NCBI GenBank assembly: GCA_029239755.1
Contig: JARBUI010000010.1
Location: 1-64,000, forward strand
Origin: Clostridia bacterium
GTDB lineage: Bacteria > Bacillota > Clostridia > Lachnospirales > Cellulosilyticaceae
Reading direction: 5' to 3'
Length of the DNA: 64,000 nucleotides
Below are positions 34,493 to 44,483 of the stretch, in pieces; position 1 is the stretch's first letter; each line of letters opens with the position of its first letter. Made by a program: the position numbers and the translations under genes. A model generated the notes under the pieces. It was given only the letters and a program-made list of their open reading frames with translations, was not told where the DNA came from and ran no database searches.

Positions 34493-36583
34493 GTGTTGAA
34501 AAGGTACTTTAAATTTAGTAAGAAACAACAAAGAGGAAGAGCAAGTCTTAAAAGTCAGCTGATAGGGCTATTTTTAATTATTAGCATTGCCCCTTGCCTA
34601 ATTTTAAATTTATATACAAATAGTCAAATGGCATGGACTATACAAGAATCGTTAGGATTATCCTCGCAGAAGATGATAGAACAAGCTGTTAATAACTTAG
34701 ATACAAATATAAATGCAGTTGATTCTGTAGTGAAAAAAATAAGTCTTAATATAGATTTAAAGAACTTTATTAAGTCTTATAAAACGCTGAGTGAGTCTCA
34801 GCATTTAGCATTTAAAAGTCAGATAGATGATAGTATATTTAATGATTTTACTCTCAATAATAACATCAATGCTGTCATTATATTAGCTGACAATAAGATA
34901 CTCTATAATTTATCCAGCGGAAATGCCAGTGAGGATGAAAAAAGTATCCTAACAGATTTTTTAGCTGGTGAGGAGTTTAAAAACAGTGATATTTATACTA
35001 AAATCTTAAATTCTCAAACGACTCAGAATATATGGTTTTTCCTAAATACGGGGGAGCTTAACCGTATTTGTGTAGCAAAAAAAATAAATGATACCCAAGA
35101 TGCAAATAAAGCCATAATAGGTGTATTCCCTTTAAGTTATGCCTATTATGAAGAGGTACTTGGGAAAGCAAGTATAAATAGTGATATCCCTATCATGCTT
35201 GTAAATGATAAGAATACGATTGTATTTTCTAATAATGCTAATCTCATTGGAACATCACTAGACAAAACACAAAGCCAGTTATTAGCGAAAGTGCAAGGTG
35301 ATGCGGGATTATCAGGAACAATAACCAATCGAGAGACAATAATAAGTTATGGAACATGTATAAACGAGTGGAAGCTTGTAATGGATGCCCCAATGAAAGT
35401 ACTTATGAAAAGTATGTATGATGCAAAAAATAAGATTCTGATGATGCTTTTTATATTTGTCATTATTGTCATTTTAATTAGCCTTATTATAAGTCAAAAG
35501 ATAGCTTCACCTATTAAAATAATGGCAAGATATATGAGAGAAATAGAGAATGGTAATTTAAATATAGAAAAACAATTAAAGGGGAATATTAAGGTTTCAA
35601 ATTCTGAAATCAATCTTCTTGTGAATGGTTTTATAAATATGCTTACTGCTTTAAAAACCTTAATAAACGATGCTAAAGAAGTGACAGAGACAGTAGAAGA
35701 GAATGCTATTTTATTAGAGGAAGTGGCAGCAAGTACAGCTGAATCTGCACATGATATAGAAATTGTAATAGATAATATTACGCAGGGAGCCCAAGTACAA
35801 AATCAGCAGATTGAACAATCGATGTTTTTAATGGAAAGCTTATCACAAGCTATTAATGAAATCATAGAAGGGATACATACTATTGAGGCAGATTCTAAAC
35901 TTACTACAGATATGAGTACAGGAGCAATGGCAAAATTAAGTAGGCTTACAAAGCAGTCACAAGACAGCATTAATATGAGCCATACTGTAAGTCTGCAAGT
36001 AAAAGCTCTAGGTGAAGAAGTTAGCAGTATTGGAACTATCCTCAATTTAATTAAGAATATCAATCACCAAACAAACTTACTTTCACTTAACGCAGCAATT
36101 GAAGCATCCCGTGCAGGAGAAGCCGGCAAGGGATTTAGTGTAGTTGCTGAAGAAGTAAGAAAACTATCTTATCAGATACAAGAAGCAGTAGCAGCTATTG
36201 ATACAATTATTAGCAAGATAGATGTTAAAAGGGAGGAAGCAAGTAAAGGCCTCGAAAAGGCTATTGGTGTTTTTAATAAGCAAGCCCCTATTGTAGAAGA
36301 GGCATATACAACCTTTGAAAAAATAGATGGACATATGCAAAGCATTAATGAAAAGATTCGACATGCTACATTTGTTTTGCAGCAAATAGGCAAACAAAAA
36401 AATGATGTTACCTATAGAATAAGAGAAGTAGCCGATATTATTGAGCAAGCAGCCAGTGTAACGGAAGAAGTGAATGCAGAAACAATAGAACAAAGTCAGT
36501 ACTCTGCAAGGATAATGACGATGGCTAAGAAAATTTCAGAAAGTGTAAATGAGTTAAAACATGCTTATAATAAATTTAATTAA
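34493..36583 (+). CDS. Methyl-accepting chemotaxis protein
   Basis: Transmembrane chemoreceptor of 696 residues. It has TM1 (about 23-45), a long extracellular Cache-like sensor (about 46-310), TM2 (about 313-335), HAMP (about 335-390) and a long coiled-coil signalling domain. The conserved hairpin tip is NHQTNLLSLNAAIEASRAGE, from residue 524. The start is GTG at 34493, seven bases after GGGGGA. It follows the sigma-54 cluster after a terminator, so it may sense the acid that cluster consumes; this is inferred from position only. A second receptor lies at 47314-49332. Confidence 0.93.
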   Translation: MLKRYFKFSKKQQRGRASLKSQLIGLFLIISIAPCLILNLYTNSQMAWTIQESLGLSSQKMIEQAVNNLDTNINAVDSVVKKISLNIDLKNFIKSYKTLSESQHLAFKSQIDDSIFNDFTLNNNINAVIILADNKILYNLSSGNASEDEKSILTDFLAGEEFKNSDIYTKILNSQTTQNIWFFLNTGELNRICVAKKINDTQDANKAIIGVFPLSYAYYEEVLGKASINSDIPIMLVNDKNTIVFSNNANLIGTSLDKTQSQLLAKVQGDAGLSGTITNRETIISYGTCINEWKLVMDAPMKVLMKSMYDAKNKILMMLFIFVIIVILISLIISQKIASPIKIMARYMREIENGNLNIEKQLKGNIKVSNSEINLLVNGFINMLTALKTLINDAKEVTETVEENAILLEEVAASTAESAHDIEIVIDNITQGAQVQNQQIEQSMFLMESLSQAINEIIEGIHTIEADSKLTTDMSTGAMAKLSRLTKQSQDSINMSHTVSLQVKALGEEVSSIGTILNLIKNINHQTNLLSLNAAIEASRAGEAGKGFSVVAEEVRKLSYQIQEAVAAIDTIISKIDVKREEASKGLEKAIGVFNKQAPIVEEAYTTFEKIDGHMQSINEKIRHATFVLQQIGKQKNDVTYRIREVADIIEQAASVTEEVNAETIEQSQYSARIMTMAKKISESVNELKHAYNKFN

Positions 36584-36697
36584 ATAGATGTAAGCTTAAT
36601 TAATAAAAGTTTATAGTTTTACAAATAAATATAATGGAACTTCTTTTTAAGTTTAGCGTCTAAAAAAGTATAATTGAATTAAAAAGGAGAAAAAGTT

Positions 36698-37672
36698 ATG
36701 AAATTAAACAAGATACTTACTGGATTTTTATCAGTTTCACTTTTTGCATTTTCAGCAGTTACAGCTTTTGCAGCCGATTCTGAGAAGTTACAAGTTATTA
36801 AAGACGACTCACAAACAAATGAAGAGGTCAATAAGATTTATTTTAATTCTTTTACTGGAGTGGTGAAACAGATCACTGAATCTGAAGGCGAAAATGGATT
36901 AAAATATGTCCTCGTACAAAATGAAGAGGGGCAAGAAGCCAACCTCGTTATTTCTGAAGAGACGTATATTCTAGGTGATGCTAAAATAGCGGAAGGGGAT
37001 GTAGTGACTGGTTTCTATGATCCTAATCTTCCGATGATTATGATCTATCCTCCGCAATATAAGACTATAGTTGCCGTTGTTCAAAAAGAGGGGCAAAATG
37101 TGAAAGTAGATGTATTTGATGAAGAATTACTGAGTGCTGATAAGTTATTAAAGCTCAATATTTCTCCAGATACAGAAATTATTTTACAAGATGGAACAGC
37201 CTTTAAAGGAGAACTTACAAACAGAAAACTTGTAGTTGTATATGGAGCTGCTACTAAAAGTATTCCAGCCCAAACAACACCATCTAAAATAGTAGTATTA
37301 TTTGAAGATACAGCACCTTTGAACAGTTCATCATCAATGCAAGTGATTGTAAATGAAAAGTTATTAAGTGCTGAAAAGGCATATATCAATGAGCACGAAA
37401 CTGTAATGGTGCCACTTAGAGCAGCTGCGGAATCTGCTGGGTTTAAGGTGGAATGGGACGAAAAGTTGAAAAGTGTTATGCTTGGTGAGGATATTTCTTT
37501 GACAATTAATAAGGATTACTACACCTATATGAATATGTCGCCTATTAAGCTTGGGACAGCTCCGATATTGGTGGAAGGAAAGACATTTGTCCCTATAAAC
37601 TTCTTTAAAGAAGTAGCCCATATGGATAATGCTTATATCCTTGAGTCACAAGTAGTAATAGAAAATGAATAA
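36698..37672 (+). CDS. Secreted protein with copper-amine-oxidase-N-like stalk domain
   Basis: A 324-residue exported protein with a signal peptide (cleavage near AFA-ADS, about residues 25-26). The mid part (about 45-210) has repeated short beta segments of unknown fold. The C-terminal part (about 220-322) contains a stalk-like domain (VMVPLRAAAESAGFKVEWDE and KTFVPINFFKE), a module common on secreted clostridial proteins. No membrane anchor or sortase motif is seen. It is probably a cell-wall-associated protein of unknown role. A TATAAT at 36669-36674 and the ribosome site AAAGGAG suggest its own promoter. Confidence 0.8.
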   Translation: MKLNKILTGFLSVSLFAFSAVTAFAADSEKLQVIKDDSQTNEEVNKIYFNSFTGVVKQITESEGENGLKYVLVQNEEGQEANLVISEETYILGDAKIAEGDVVTGFYDPNLPMIMIYPPQYKTIVAVVQKEGQNVKVDVFDEELLSADKLLKLNISPDTEIILQDGTAFKGELTNRKLVVVYGAATKSIPAQTTPSKIVVLFEDTAPLNSSSSMQVIVNEKLLSAEKAYINEHETVMVPLRAAAESAGFKVEWDEKLKSVMLGEDISLTINKDYYTYMNMSPIKLGTAPILVEGKTFVPINFFKEVAHMDNAYILESQVVIENE

Positions 37673-37687
37673 AAATAGAATAATGAG

Positions 37688-37738
37688 CACAATAAAAGCA
37701 GGCATTAGTGTCTGCTTTTATTGTGATAAAATTTTATC
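37688..37738 (+). terminator. Perfect hairpin after the stalk-domain gene
   Basis: CACAATAAAAGCAG pairs with CTGCTTTTATTGTG (14 bp, 37688-37725). It overlaps by one base a perfect palindrome GATAAAATTTTATC (37725-37738). T residues are present in the 3' arm rather than after it, so it is likely a terminator that may work in both directions. Confidence 0.65.
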
Positions 37739-37890
37739 ATTGATTGGAGGCAAATAGTATAGAATTAACAAATAACCATCTATAGATTAATTACAACACA
37801 CGTGATATACTAATATTAATATATATTAAAGGTACTTTAAAATATATATTTTTGTGCATAACACATAAAATAGCATAAGGAAGTTGTACA

Positions 37891-38943
37891 ATGACTATGA
37901 AATCATTTAATAAACATAAGAAAGTTTTAACTTTAGTTATATGCTGGAGCATGACTATCATTATACTGCTCACTATATTTAGCATTTTTTATTTTAGAGA
38001 AAAACTCTTATCTATGGATGCCTCGAATATAACGAATTATAAAAGGTATGATAAACACTATGCACTCATCACAAGTAATATGGATCTTCCTTTCTGGGAG
38101 TCAGTTTATGAAGAAGCTAAAATAGAGGCAGAAAAATATAATGCTTATGTAGAATATGTAGGCAAAAATTTGTCTGGGAATTATGATGTCAAGGTATTGC
38201 TAAGGATAGCTATAGACTGCGCAGTAGACGGCATTATTATAGAAGGAAGTGAAGACACTGAGGTTACTGCACTTATTGATGAGGCTGTTCAAAAAGGAAT
38301 AGTGGTGATTACAGTCTTAAGAGACAGTCCTAAAAGTGAACGTCAAAGTTTTGTAGGCATTAATAATTATAATTTAGGGCAGACCTATGGGCAGCAAGTT
38401 TTAAAAATAAAAGATAAGGATACTAAAAGAATTTTAGTGCTTATGGATTCCAGCAGCTCAGATGCAAATAAAAATATCATCTATTCAAGCATTAAGCAGA
38501 CCATACAAAAAGAAGATGCTAAAAATAAGCGATTAGATATTCAAACAGTAACGGTTGATAATGAAAATACATTTGCTTCAGAAGAAGCTATACGAGATAT
38601 TATTATGGATACAAAAAATTTACCGGATATTATGATTTGTCTTAGCAGTATAGATACTAGGTGTGCCTATCAAGCAGTTGTGGATCATAACAAAGTGGGC
38701 CTGGTTGATATCCTTGGGTATTATTACTCACAAGATATTTTAAGTGCTGTTCAAAAGGAAATTATTCATTCGACCATTTCCATTGATGCCAAACAAATGG
38801 GAGCTCTGTGTGTGCAGGCTATAAATGAATATACAAGAGCGGGCCGTGTCAGTGATTACTTGCCAGTTGATACGCAGGTTATCACATTAGAAAACGTCAG
38901 CCATTATTTAAAGGACGAAAATGAGAAGATGATTACGCCATAA
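37891..38943 (+). CDS. Membrane-anchored sugar-binding sensor (XylFII-like)
   Basis: A 350-residue periplasmic-binding-protein-like domain tethered by one N-terminal membrane helix (about 12-34) and without a lipobox. The binding fold runs from about 56 to 335 (VDGIIIEGSEDTEVTALIDEAVQKGIVVITV is the usual first-domain core). This layout resembles XylFII, which in clostridia binds D-xylose and activates the adjacent LytS kinase. The next two genes here are such a kinase and regulator, so a three-part sensor is likely. The ribosome site AAGGAAG precedes the ATG. Confidence 0.82.
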   Translation: MTMKSFNKHKKVLTLVICWSMTIIILLTIFSIFYFREKLLSMDASNITNYKRYDKHYALITSNMDLPFWESVYEEAKIEAEKYNAYVEYVGKNLSGNYDVKVLLRIAIDCAVDGIIIEGSEDTEVTALIDEAVQKGIVVITVLRDSPKSERQSFVGINNYNLGQTYGQQVLKIKDKDTKRILVLMDSSSSDANKNIIYSSIKQTIQKEDAKNKRLDIQTVTVDNENTFASEEAIRDIIMDTKNLPDIMICLSSIDTRCAYQAVVDHNKVGLVDILGYYYSQDILSAVQKEIIHSTISIDAKQMGALCVQAINEYTRAGRVSDYLPVDTQVITLENVSHYLKDENEKMITP

Positions 38944-38968
38944 ACTATCATTTGAGGTGAGAGTACGA

Positions 38969-40471
38969 ATGAATATGATCATTAATATTATCAAGTATAA
39001 GTGGTATTCTTTGACGATTAGATTTAAACTTGTAGCCGTTTTTATGTTTACATGTTTTATTATTTTTATTGTTAACATTTTTTTGTATGTTAATGTTAAT
39101 TCCATGATTGGCAAAATTAATGAAGTCTATAAAAGTAATGTTAATTTAAATGAGTTATCCGATTCACTTGCGGATGTTCAAGATAGCATGACTGATTATT
39201 TAACGACCAAGGGTTCCGAAGCACTCCATGGATATTATTCAGCAGAGCAGAGATACAATAACCTGCTGGGACGTTTAAATACAACGATAACAGACAGCCA
39301 TATACTGCTTATGGAAAAAAACATTAAAAATATGTCTGCAGCCTATCTGACTGTTACCAGAGAAACTATGCAGGCTAAGCGTGCACGTAATGTTGAGAAA
39401 TATAAAGGGAACTATGATAAAGCGTCAGACTTATTTTCATATATCAATACATATATTAATAGTTTAAATAATGAGCAGTTTAAATATAACTCTGATAATT
39501 ATAAAGTGCTTTTAGTTTCACTGCGCTACTTAGAAACAATTGCTACGGCTATTTTGATTATTATTATTTTGATGAATGTCTTTCTCGTTTATATACTTAC
39601 TTATAGTATTATCAGCCCTTTGATTCAATTAGCTAAGAATGCTAATGAGATAGCAAAAGGTAATTTTGAAGTCAGCCTAGTTGAAGTAAGGGCGTTAGAT
39701 GAGGTTGGGATTGTATCTAAAGCATTTAGCCGAATGATTTTGAGTATTCAAGAGTACATTGAAAAAATAAAAATCAATTTGGAAACGGAAAATATGATGA
39801 AAGAAAAAGAACTCATTATGGCAGGCCATTTAAAAGATGCTCAGCTTAAATATCTGCAGACGCAGATCAACCCTCATTTTTTATTTAATACTCTCAATGC
39901 AGGTGCTCAGCTGGCAATGATGGAAGGTGCTGATAGGACCTGCCTGTTCATTGAAAATATGGCAGATTTTTTCCGTTACAATATTAAAAAAATAAATGAA
40001 GATGCAACACTAGAAGAAGAAATAAAACTTGTAGACAACTATATTCATATTTTAAATGTGCGTTTTTCAGGAGAGATTCATTTTGAAAAAGCAGTAGATG
40101 ATAATTTAATGAAAATATGTGTGCCCAGTATGATCTTGCAGCCTATTGTAGAAAATGCAATTAATTACGGTATCAGAGACGTAGAATGGGAAGGCATTAT
40201 TAAACTTCAGGTATACCAAAAGGCTGACAGTACTTATATCAGTATTAAAGATAATGGCATTGGGATTGAGCAGAAAAAGATTGATGATATTATGAGAGGC
40301 GAAATTATAGAGCCTGACTTATCAAAGAATTCTAATGGTATCGGGCTTGGAAATGTTATTAACAGGCTGAAGCTTTATTATAATCGTGAGGATGTGATAG
40401 AGATTATAAGCGCCGGCAAAAATCAGGGGACAGAGATTATTATTCATATTCCTCATGTAAGCCATAAATAA
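38969..40471 (+). CDS. Sensor histidine kinase, LytS/YesM family
   Basis: Membrane kinase of 500 residues with TM1 (about 18-41), a rather short extracellular part (about 42-187), TM2 (about 188-212), HAMP, and a His_kinase domain with H303 in QINPHFLFNTLNAG. The HATPase part shows NAINYG and DNGIGIEQKK. I chose the ATG at 38969 because GAGGTGA lies eight bases before it; the frame extends to a GTG at 38957 that is inside that ribosome site. The short sensor part fits a kinase that reads its signal from the anchored binding protein encoded upstream. The response regulator follows. Confidence 0.9.
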   Translation: MNMIINIIKYKWYSLTIRFKLVAVFMFTCFIIFIVNIFLYVNVNSMIGKINEVYKSNVNLNELSDSLADVQDSMTDYLTTKGSEALHGYYSAEQRYNNLLGRLNTTITDSHILLMEKNIKNMSAAYLTVTRETMQAKRARNVEKYKGNYDKASDLFSYINTYINSLNNEQFKYNSDNYKVLLVSLRYLETIATAILIIIILMNVFLVYILTYSIISPLIQLAKNANEIAKGNFEVSLVEVRALDEVGIVSKAFSRMILSIQEYIEKIKINLETENMMKEKELIMAGHLKDAQLKYLQTQINPHFLFNTLNAGAQLAMMEGADRTCLFIENMADFFRYNIKKINEDATLEEEIKLVDNYIHILNVRFSGEIHFEKAVDDNLMKICVPSMILQPIVENAINYGIRDVEWEGIIKLQVYQKADSTYISIKDNGIGIEQKKIDDIMRGEIIEPDLSKNSNGIGLGNVINRLKLYYNREDVIEIISAGKNQGTEIIIHIPHVSHK

Positions 40472-40512
40472 AAACTTAGAAGTTCCAAAAATCGAGCGAG
40501 GGGTTATGGGAT

Positions 40513-42108
40513 ATGTACAAAATTATGTTAGCAGATGATGAAGGCATTGTTATTGATTCTTTAAAGTTTATTATCGAAAAAAACTTCAAAGATATCTGCA
40601 CTATAGATTTTGCAAAAACAGGCCGGGGGGTTATTGAACTAGCAGAAAGATTCAGGCCTGATATTGCATTTATGGATATTCAGATGCCTGGCATTAATGG
40701 TATTGAAGCTATAAAAGAGATTAAAAAGATTAGCCCGTCAACTACTTTTATTGTACTCTCTGCTTATGATAAATTTGACTATGCAAAAGAGGCGGTTAAT
40801 TTAGGTGTTATGGAGTACTTAAATAAGCCTGTTAATCAGAAGGTTATTATTGAAGTTATCAAAAAAGCTATGAGGCTTATTGACGATCAAAAGGAAAAAA
40901 GGAGTTATGACTTATTAGTAAAAGAAAAACTGGAAATTGTAATGCCTAGTATAGAGGCCGGACTTGTATATGCTATTCTTTTTCAGGAAGAGTCTCCAGG
41001 CGATATGATTAAGTATAATGAACTCCTAGATATTAAAGATAAATATGGATATATGATGGTACTTGAATATGGGGATGCCGTTGAAGGTACAGATCTAAGC
41101 AATACTATAGGAGCAAGCATTAAAGCTCAGTCTTTTTCCTATAACTTAAGAGAAATTGTAAAAGAGTATACTGGGGGAGTAGTAGGGGCCAATATGACTA
41201 ATAAGACAATTATTTTTATTCCCTATAAAGAGTCCCAAATAGATTATAATGAGCGTATTAACATTATAGAAAATGCAAGACATATGGTTCGTAAGCTCGT
41301 GCAGAAAATAGATTCAGAATTTCGTCTTGGCATTGGGAATGTAAAAAGCCTGGACCGATTGGTAGAATCTTATAGAGAAGCTATGAATGCCATGAGAAAT
41401 TCAGATGGTACAGTAGTTCACTTTAAAGATCTGCCTTTAGGCTGCAGATATGAAAGCAATTATCCTATTGAAACAGAGCAGGCTTTGTCTAATAATATTT
41501 CAGCAGGTAAACTTGCAGAAGCTAAAGAAGCAGCAGAAAGATATTTTGAATGGATGCTAAATAATTATTCAGACTGTGAGATGGATATTAAATTAAAGGT
41601 ACTTGAGCTAGTTTTATATGGTGAAAGAAAAGCATATTTAAGCGGAGGGATGACCTATCAGTTTACAAGCAGGCAGGATTATTTAAATACCATCGTGAGT
41701 ATGAAGACTTATGAAGAACTTAGGAAATGGTTTATTCAGAAGGTTTGTGAAGCATGTAATAATGTAATGACTAAAAAAAATGAGCATTCAAATAACTGCA
41801 TAGAGAAGGCCAAAGAGTATATTAAAGAGCATTATAAAAAAGATATTTCATTGGAGGAGGTGTCTCGCAAAGTAGATATTAGTCTTTATTATTTTAGTAA
41901 GCTTTTTAAAGATGTAGTAGGGGAAAACTTTATTGACTATTTAACCAGGATTCGTATTGATGCAGCTAAAAGATTACTTCACAGCGAACTTAGTATTAAA
42001 GAAGTTGCTATAGAAGTAGGATATAGAGATTCTAATTATTTTAGCCGCATTTTTAAAAAGTGTGTAGGGGTAACACCAACGGAGTTCAAGGAAGGGAATA
42101 GTATATGA
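40513..42108 (+). CDS. YesN-type response regulator with AraC DNA-binding domain
   Basis: Transcription regulator of 531 residues. Receiver domain at about 1-125 with D8/D9 and phospho-acceptor D55 (AFMDIQMP); middle region about 140-410; AraC-type helix-turn-helix pair at about 430-528 (LEEVSRKVDISLYYFSKLFK and IKEVAIEVGYRDSNYFSRIF). The next gene starts inside its stop codon (ATGA overlap). The most likely target is the chvE promoter region, where paired AAAAAAATG repeats lie 21 bases apart. Confidence 0.92.
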   Translation: MYKIMLADDEGIVIDSLKFIIEKNFKDICTIDFAKTGRGVIELAERFRPDIAFMDIQMPGINGIEAIKEIKKISPSTTFIVLSAYDKFDYAKEAVNLGVMEYLNKPVNQKVIIEVIKKAMRLIDDQKEKRSYDLLVKEKLEIVMPSIEAGLVYAILFQEESPGDMIKYNELLDIKDKYGYMMVLEYGDAVEGTDLSNTIGASIKAQSFSYNLREIVKEYTGGVVGANMTNKTIIFIPYKESQIDYNERINIIENARHMVRKLVQKIDSEFRLGIGNVKSLDRLVESYREAMNAMRNSDGTVVHFKDLPLGCRYESNYPIETEQALSNNISAGKLAEAKEAAERYFEWMLNNYSDCEMDIKLKVLELVLYGERKAYLSGGMTYQFTSRQDYLNTIVSMKTYEELRKWFIQKVCEACNNVMTKKNEHSNNCIEKAKEYIKEHYKKDISLEEVSRKVDISLYYFSKLFKDVVGENFIDYLTRIRIDAAKRLLHSELSIKEVAIEVGYRDSNYFSRIFKKCVGVTPTEFKEGNSI

Positions 42109-43148
42109 AAATAAGAAGGCATATTTTAATTTCAGTTTGCATCTGCTTGTTAGGAAGTGTTGGCTGTACTACTGCTCGTTATGATAAAGCGCAAGTTAAA
42201 GAAACAGAAAATAATAAAATCAAGATTGGTTTGTCTGTAGATTCGTACATTATTGAAAGGTGGCAGAGAGAGAAGGATATTTTTGTATCAAAGGCTCAAG
42301 AATTAGGAGCAGAAGTAAATGTGCAAGATGCCAATGGAGATGTGAGTGAGCAAATCGACCAAATAGAATATTTTATCAAGAAGAAGATGGATGTTATTAC
42401 AGTTATTCCTATTGTAGCAGATGCACTGACTGATGTTATAAAAAAAGCACAAAGAGCAGGTATTAAAGTTATTGCCTATGACCGTATCATGACAAAGGCT
42501 AACGTAGACTTATACATATCTTTTGATAATAAAAGAGTAGGGGAACTTATGGCGAAGAGCCTTATTGGCAGTGTGCCTGAAGACGGAAATATTTTAGTGA
42601 TAGGAGGCCCCTTAACAGATAATAATGTCGTTCAGATCACTGAAGGGTTTGAAGAGGAACTAAAAAAAAGTAATTTAAACATAATTGATAAAGTAAACAT
42701 TGATGAGTGGCTCCCGGAAAGAGCTTTTGCCTTAACAAATGAGAAACTTAAGTCATCTTATGAAATAGATGGTATTATGTGCGGAAATGACGGACTTGCA
42801 GGGCAGGCCATAAGGGCGCTGGCTGAAAAAAGACTGGCTGGTAAAGTAAGCGTAGTCGGCCAAGATGCAGACGTTGAAGCGTGCCAAAGAATTGTAGAGG
42901 GGACGCAGAATATGACAGTTTATAAACCTGTAGACCAACTGGCAAACAAGGCAGCAGAATATGCCGTTGCTTTGGCAAAAGGGGATAAGCTAGAGCTACC
43001 TGATAAGTTTTTTGATGGTGAATTTGAGGTTCCTTATGAAAAACTAGAGCCAACAGCTGTTACGAAAATAAACATAGATGAGGTTATTATTGAAGGGGGA
43101 TTCCACCTAAAGGAAGATGTATATCTTAATATACCAACTAGTGAATAG
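42105..43148 (+). CDS. Xylose-binding-protein-like lipoprotein
   Basis: Extracellular sugar-binding lipoprotein of 347 residues, with lipobox SVGC (C21). The fold is that of XylF/ChvE-type CUT2 receptors: IGLSVDSYIIERWQREKD at the mature start, then DGNVSEQ-like NGDVSEQIDQIEYFIKKK and VIAYDRIM. It is translationally coupled to the response regulator, not to the transporter, and is followed by a terminator. It may therefore be part of the sensor or a second receptor for the transporter. It is only moderately similar to the ChvE-like protein encoded next. Confidence 0.88.
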   Translation: MKIRRHILISVCICLLGSVGCTTARYDKAQVKETENNKIKIGLSVDSYIIERWQREKDIFVSKAQELGAEVNVQDANGDVSEQIDQIEYFIKKKMDVITVIPIVADALTDVIKKAQRAGIKVIAYDRIMTKANVDLYISFDNKRVGELMAKSLIGSVPEDGNILVIGGPLTDNNVVQITEGFEEELKKSNLNIIDKVNIDEWLPERAFALTNEKLKSSYEIDGIMCGNDGLAGQAIRALAEKRLAGKVSVVGQDADVEACQRIVEGTQNMTVYKPVDQLANKAAEYAVALAKGDKLELPDKFFDGEFEVPYEKLEPTAVTKINIDEVIIEGGFHLKEDVYLNIPTSE

Positions 43149-43160
43149 TACTAATAAATG

Positions 43161-43193
43161 GTCTAGAATGTTTTGTCTAGACTTTATTTTTTT
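43161..43193 (+). terminator. Terminator of the sensor operon
   Basis: GTCTAGA and TCTAGAC form a stem around an eight-base loop, followed by TTTATTTTTTT. It ends the 37891-43148 transcript ahead of chvE. Confidence 0.8.
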
Positions 43194-43232
43194 GCACAAA
43201 AAAATGCTATAGTACTATAAAAAAATGTGCAA
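43192..43232 (+). promoter_or_regulatory. Candidate operator upstream of chvE
   Basis: Two AAAAAAATG copies start at 43198 and 43219, exactly 21 bases apart (two helical turns). They surround a perfect palindrome TATAGTACTATA (43208-43219) and are framed by TTGCACA (43192) and TGTGCAA (43226). Paired direct repeats at this spacing are typical for AraC-type DNA-binding domains such as the one in the regulator at 40513. Confidence 0.5.
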
Positions 43233-43331
43233 TAAGTTAAAAATATGAAGCAATCTAAAAACAAAGTCCTATTCAAGACGTGTTATAGTAAGGAAGTAGA
43301 AATTATTTATTAAATTCAAGGGGGAAATATA

Positions 43332-44483
43332 ATGAAAAAGAAACTGCTAAGTGTATTTTTATGTGGTATAATGGCTGCTACTATGTTAGTAGGCTGTGGG
43401 GCTAAAGCACCAGCTGCAGAAGGCGAAAAACCAGCTACAGAAGCTACTGCTGAAGCTAAGCCAGCAGAAGAAGCAAAACCTGCGGAAGCAGCACCAGCAG
43501 CAGGCGGGAAAATTGGTGTAGCGATGCCAACTAAAGACTTACAACGTTGGAATCAAGACGGCGCCAACATGAAAGCAGAATTAGAAAAAGCAGGTTATGA
43601 AGTAGACTTACAATATGCAAATAATGATATATCTACTCAAGTATCTCAAGTTGAAAACATGATTACTAACGGTTGTACTGCACTCGTTATTGCATCAATC
43701 GATGGTGGGTCACTCGGAACTGTACTTGCAAAAGCAAAAGAATCTAATATTCCAGTTATCGCATATGATAGACTTATTATGGACTCTGATGCTGTTTCAT
43801 ATTATGCAACCTTTGACAACTATATGGTTGGAACAATCCAAGGTAACTACATTGTAGATGCTTTAGATCTTAAAAATGCAGCTGGTCCATTCAATATCGA
43901 ACTTTTCACAGGTTCACCAGATGATAACAATGCACGTTTCTTCTTTGGCGGAGCAATGGATGTTTTAAATCCATACATAGAATCAGGTAAATTAAACGTT
44001 GTTTCTGGCCAAAAGAAATTTGAAGAAGTTGCTACACTTAACTGGTCTACAGAAGAAGCTCAAAAACGTATGGAAAACCTTATTACTGCACATTACTCTG
44101 ATGGAACTAAACTTGATGTTGTTCTTTCATCTAACGACTCATGTGCTATTGGTATCAGCAATGCACTTCAATCTTCTTACAAAGGAGATACATTCCCAGT
44201 GCTTACAGGTCAAGACTGTGATGTTACAGCTATGAAAAACATTTTAGCTGGAAAACAATCTATGTCAATCTTCAAAGATACACGTACATTAGCTGCAAAA
44301 GTTGTTGAAATGGTAAACGCTATTATGAAAGGTACAGAAGTACCTGTAAATGATACAAAAACTTATGACAATGGAAAAGGCATCGTACCTACTTTCCTTT
44401 GCGAGCCAGTATTTGCTGACAAAGATAACTACAAAGAATTATTAATTGACTCAGGATACTATACAGAAGATCAATTAAAATAA
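43332..44483 (+). CDS. chvE: Multiple-monosaccharide ABC transporter substrate-binding lipoprotein (ChvE-like)
   Basis: Extracellular receptor of a CUT2 importer, 383 residues. Lipobox LVGC (C22), then an Ala/Glu/Pro-rich linker to about residue 55. The mature part matches ChvE: MPTKDLQRWNQDGANM at the start, the second-domain FTGSPDDNNARFFF, LSSNDSCAIGI, and the C-terminal YYTEDQLK. ChvE-type proteins bind several aldoses, including xylose, arabinose, glucose and galactose. Codon choice looks biased towards preferred codons, as expected for a strongly expressed binding protein. The ATPase and permease genes follow. Confidence 0.92.
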   Translation: MKKKLLSVFLCGIMAATMLVGCGAKAPAAEGEKPATEATAEAKPAEEAKPAEAAPAAGGKIGVAMPTKDLQRWNQDGANMKAELEKAGYEVDLQYANNDISTQVSQVENMITNGCTALVIASIDGGSLGTVLAKAKESNIPVIAYDRLIMDSDAVSYYATFDNYMVGTIQGNYIVDALDLKNAAGPFNIELFTGSPDDNNARFFFGGAMDVLNPYIESGKLNVVSGQKKFEEVATLNWSTEEAQKRMENLITAHYSDGTKLDVVLSSNDSCAIGISNALQSSYKGDTFPVLTGQDCDVTAMKNILAGKQSMSIFKDTRTLAAKVVEMVNAIMKGTEVPVNDTKTYDNGKGIVPTFLCEPVFADKDNYKELLIDSGYYTEDQLK

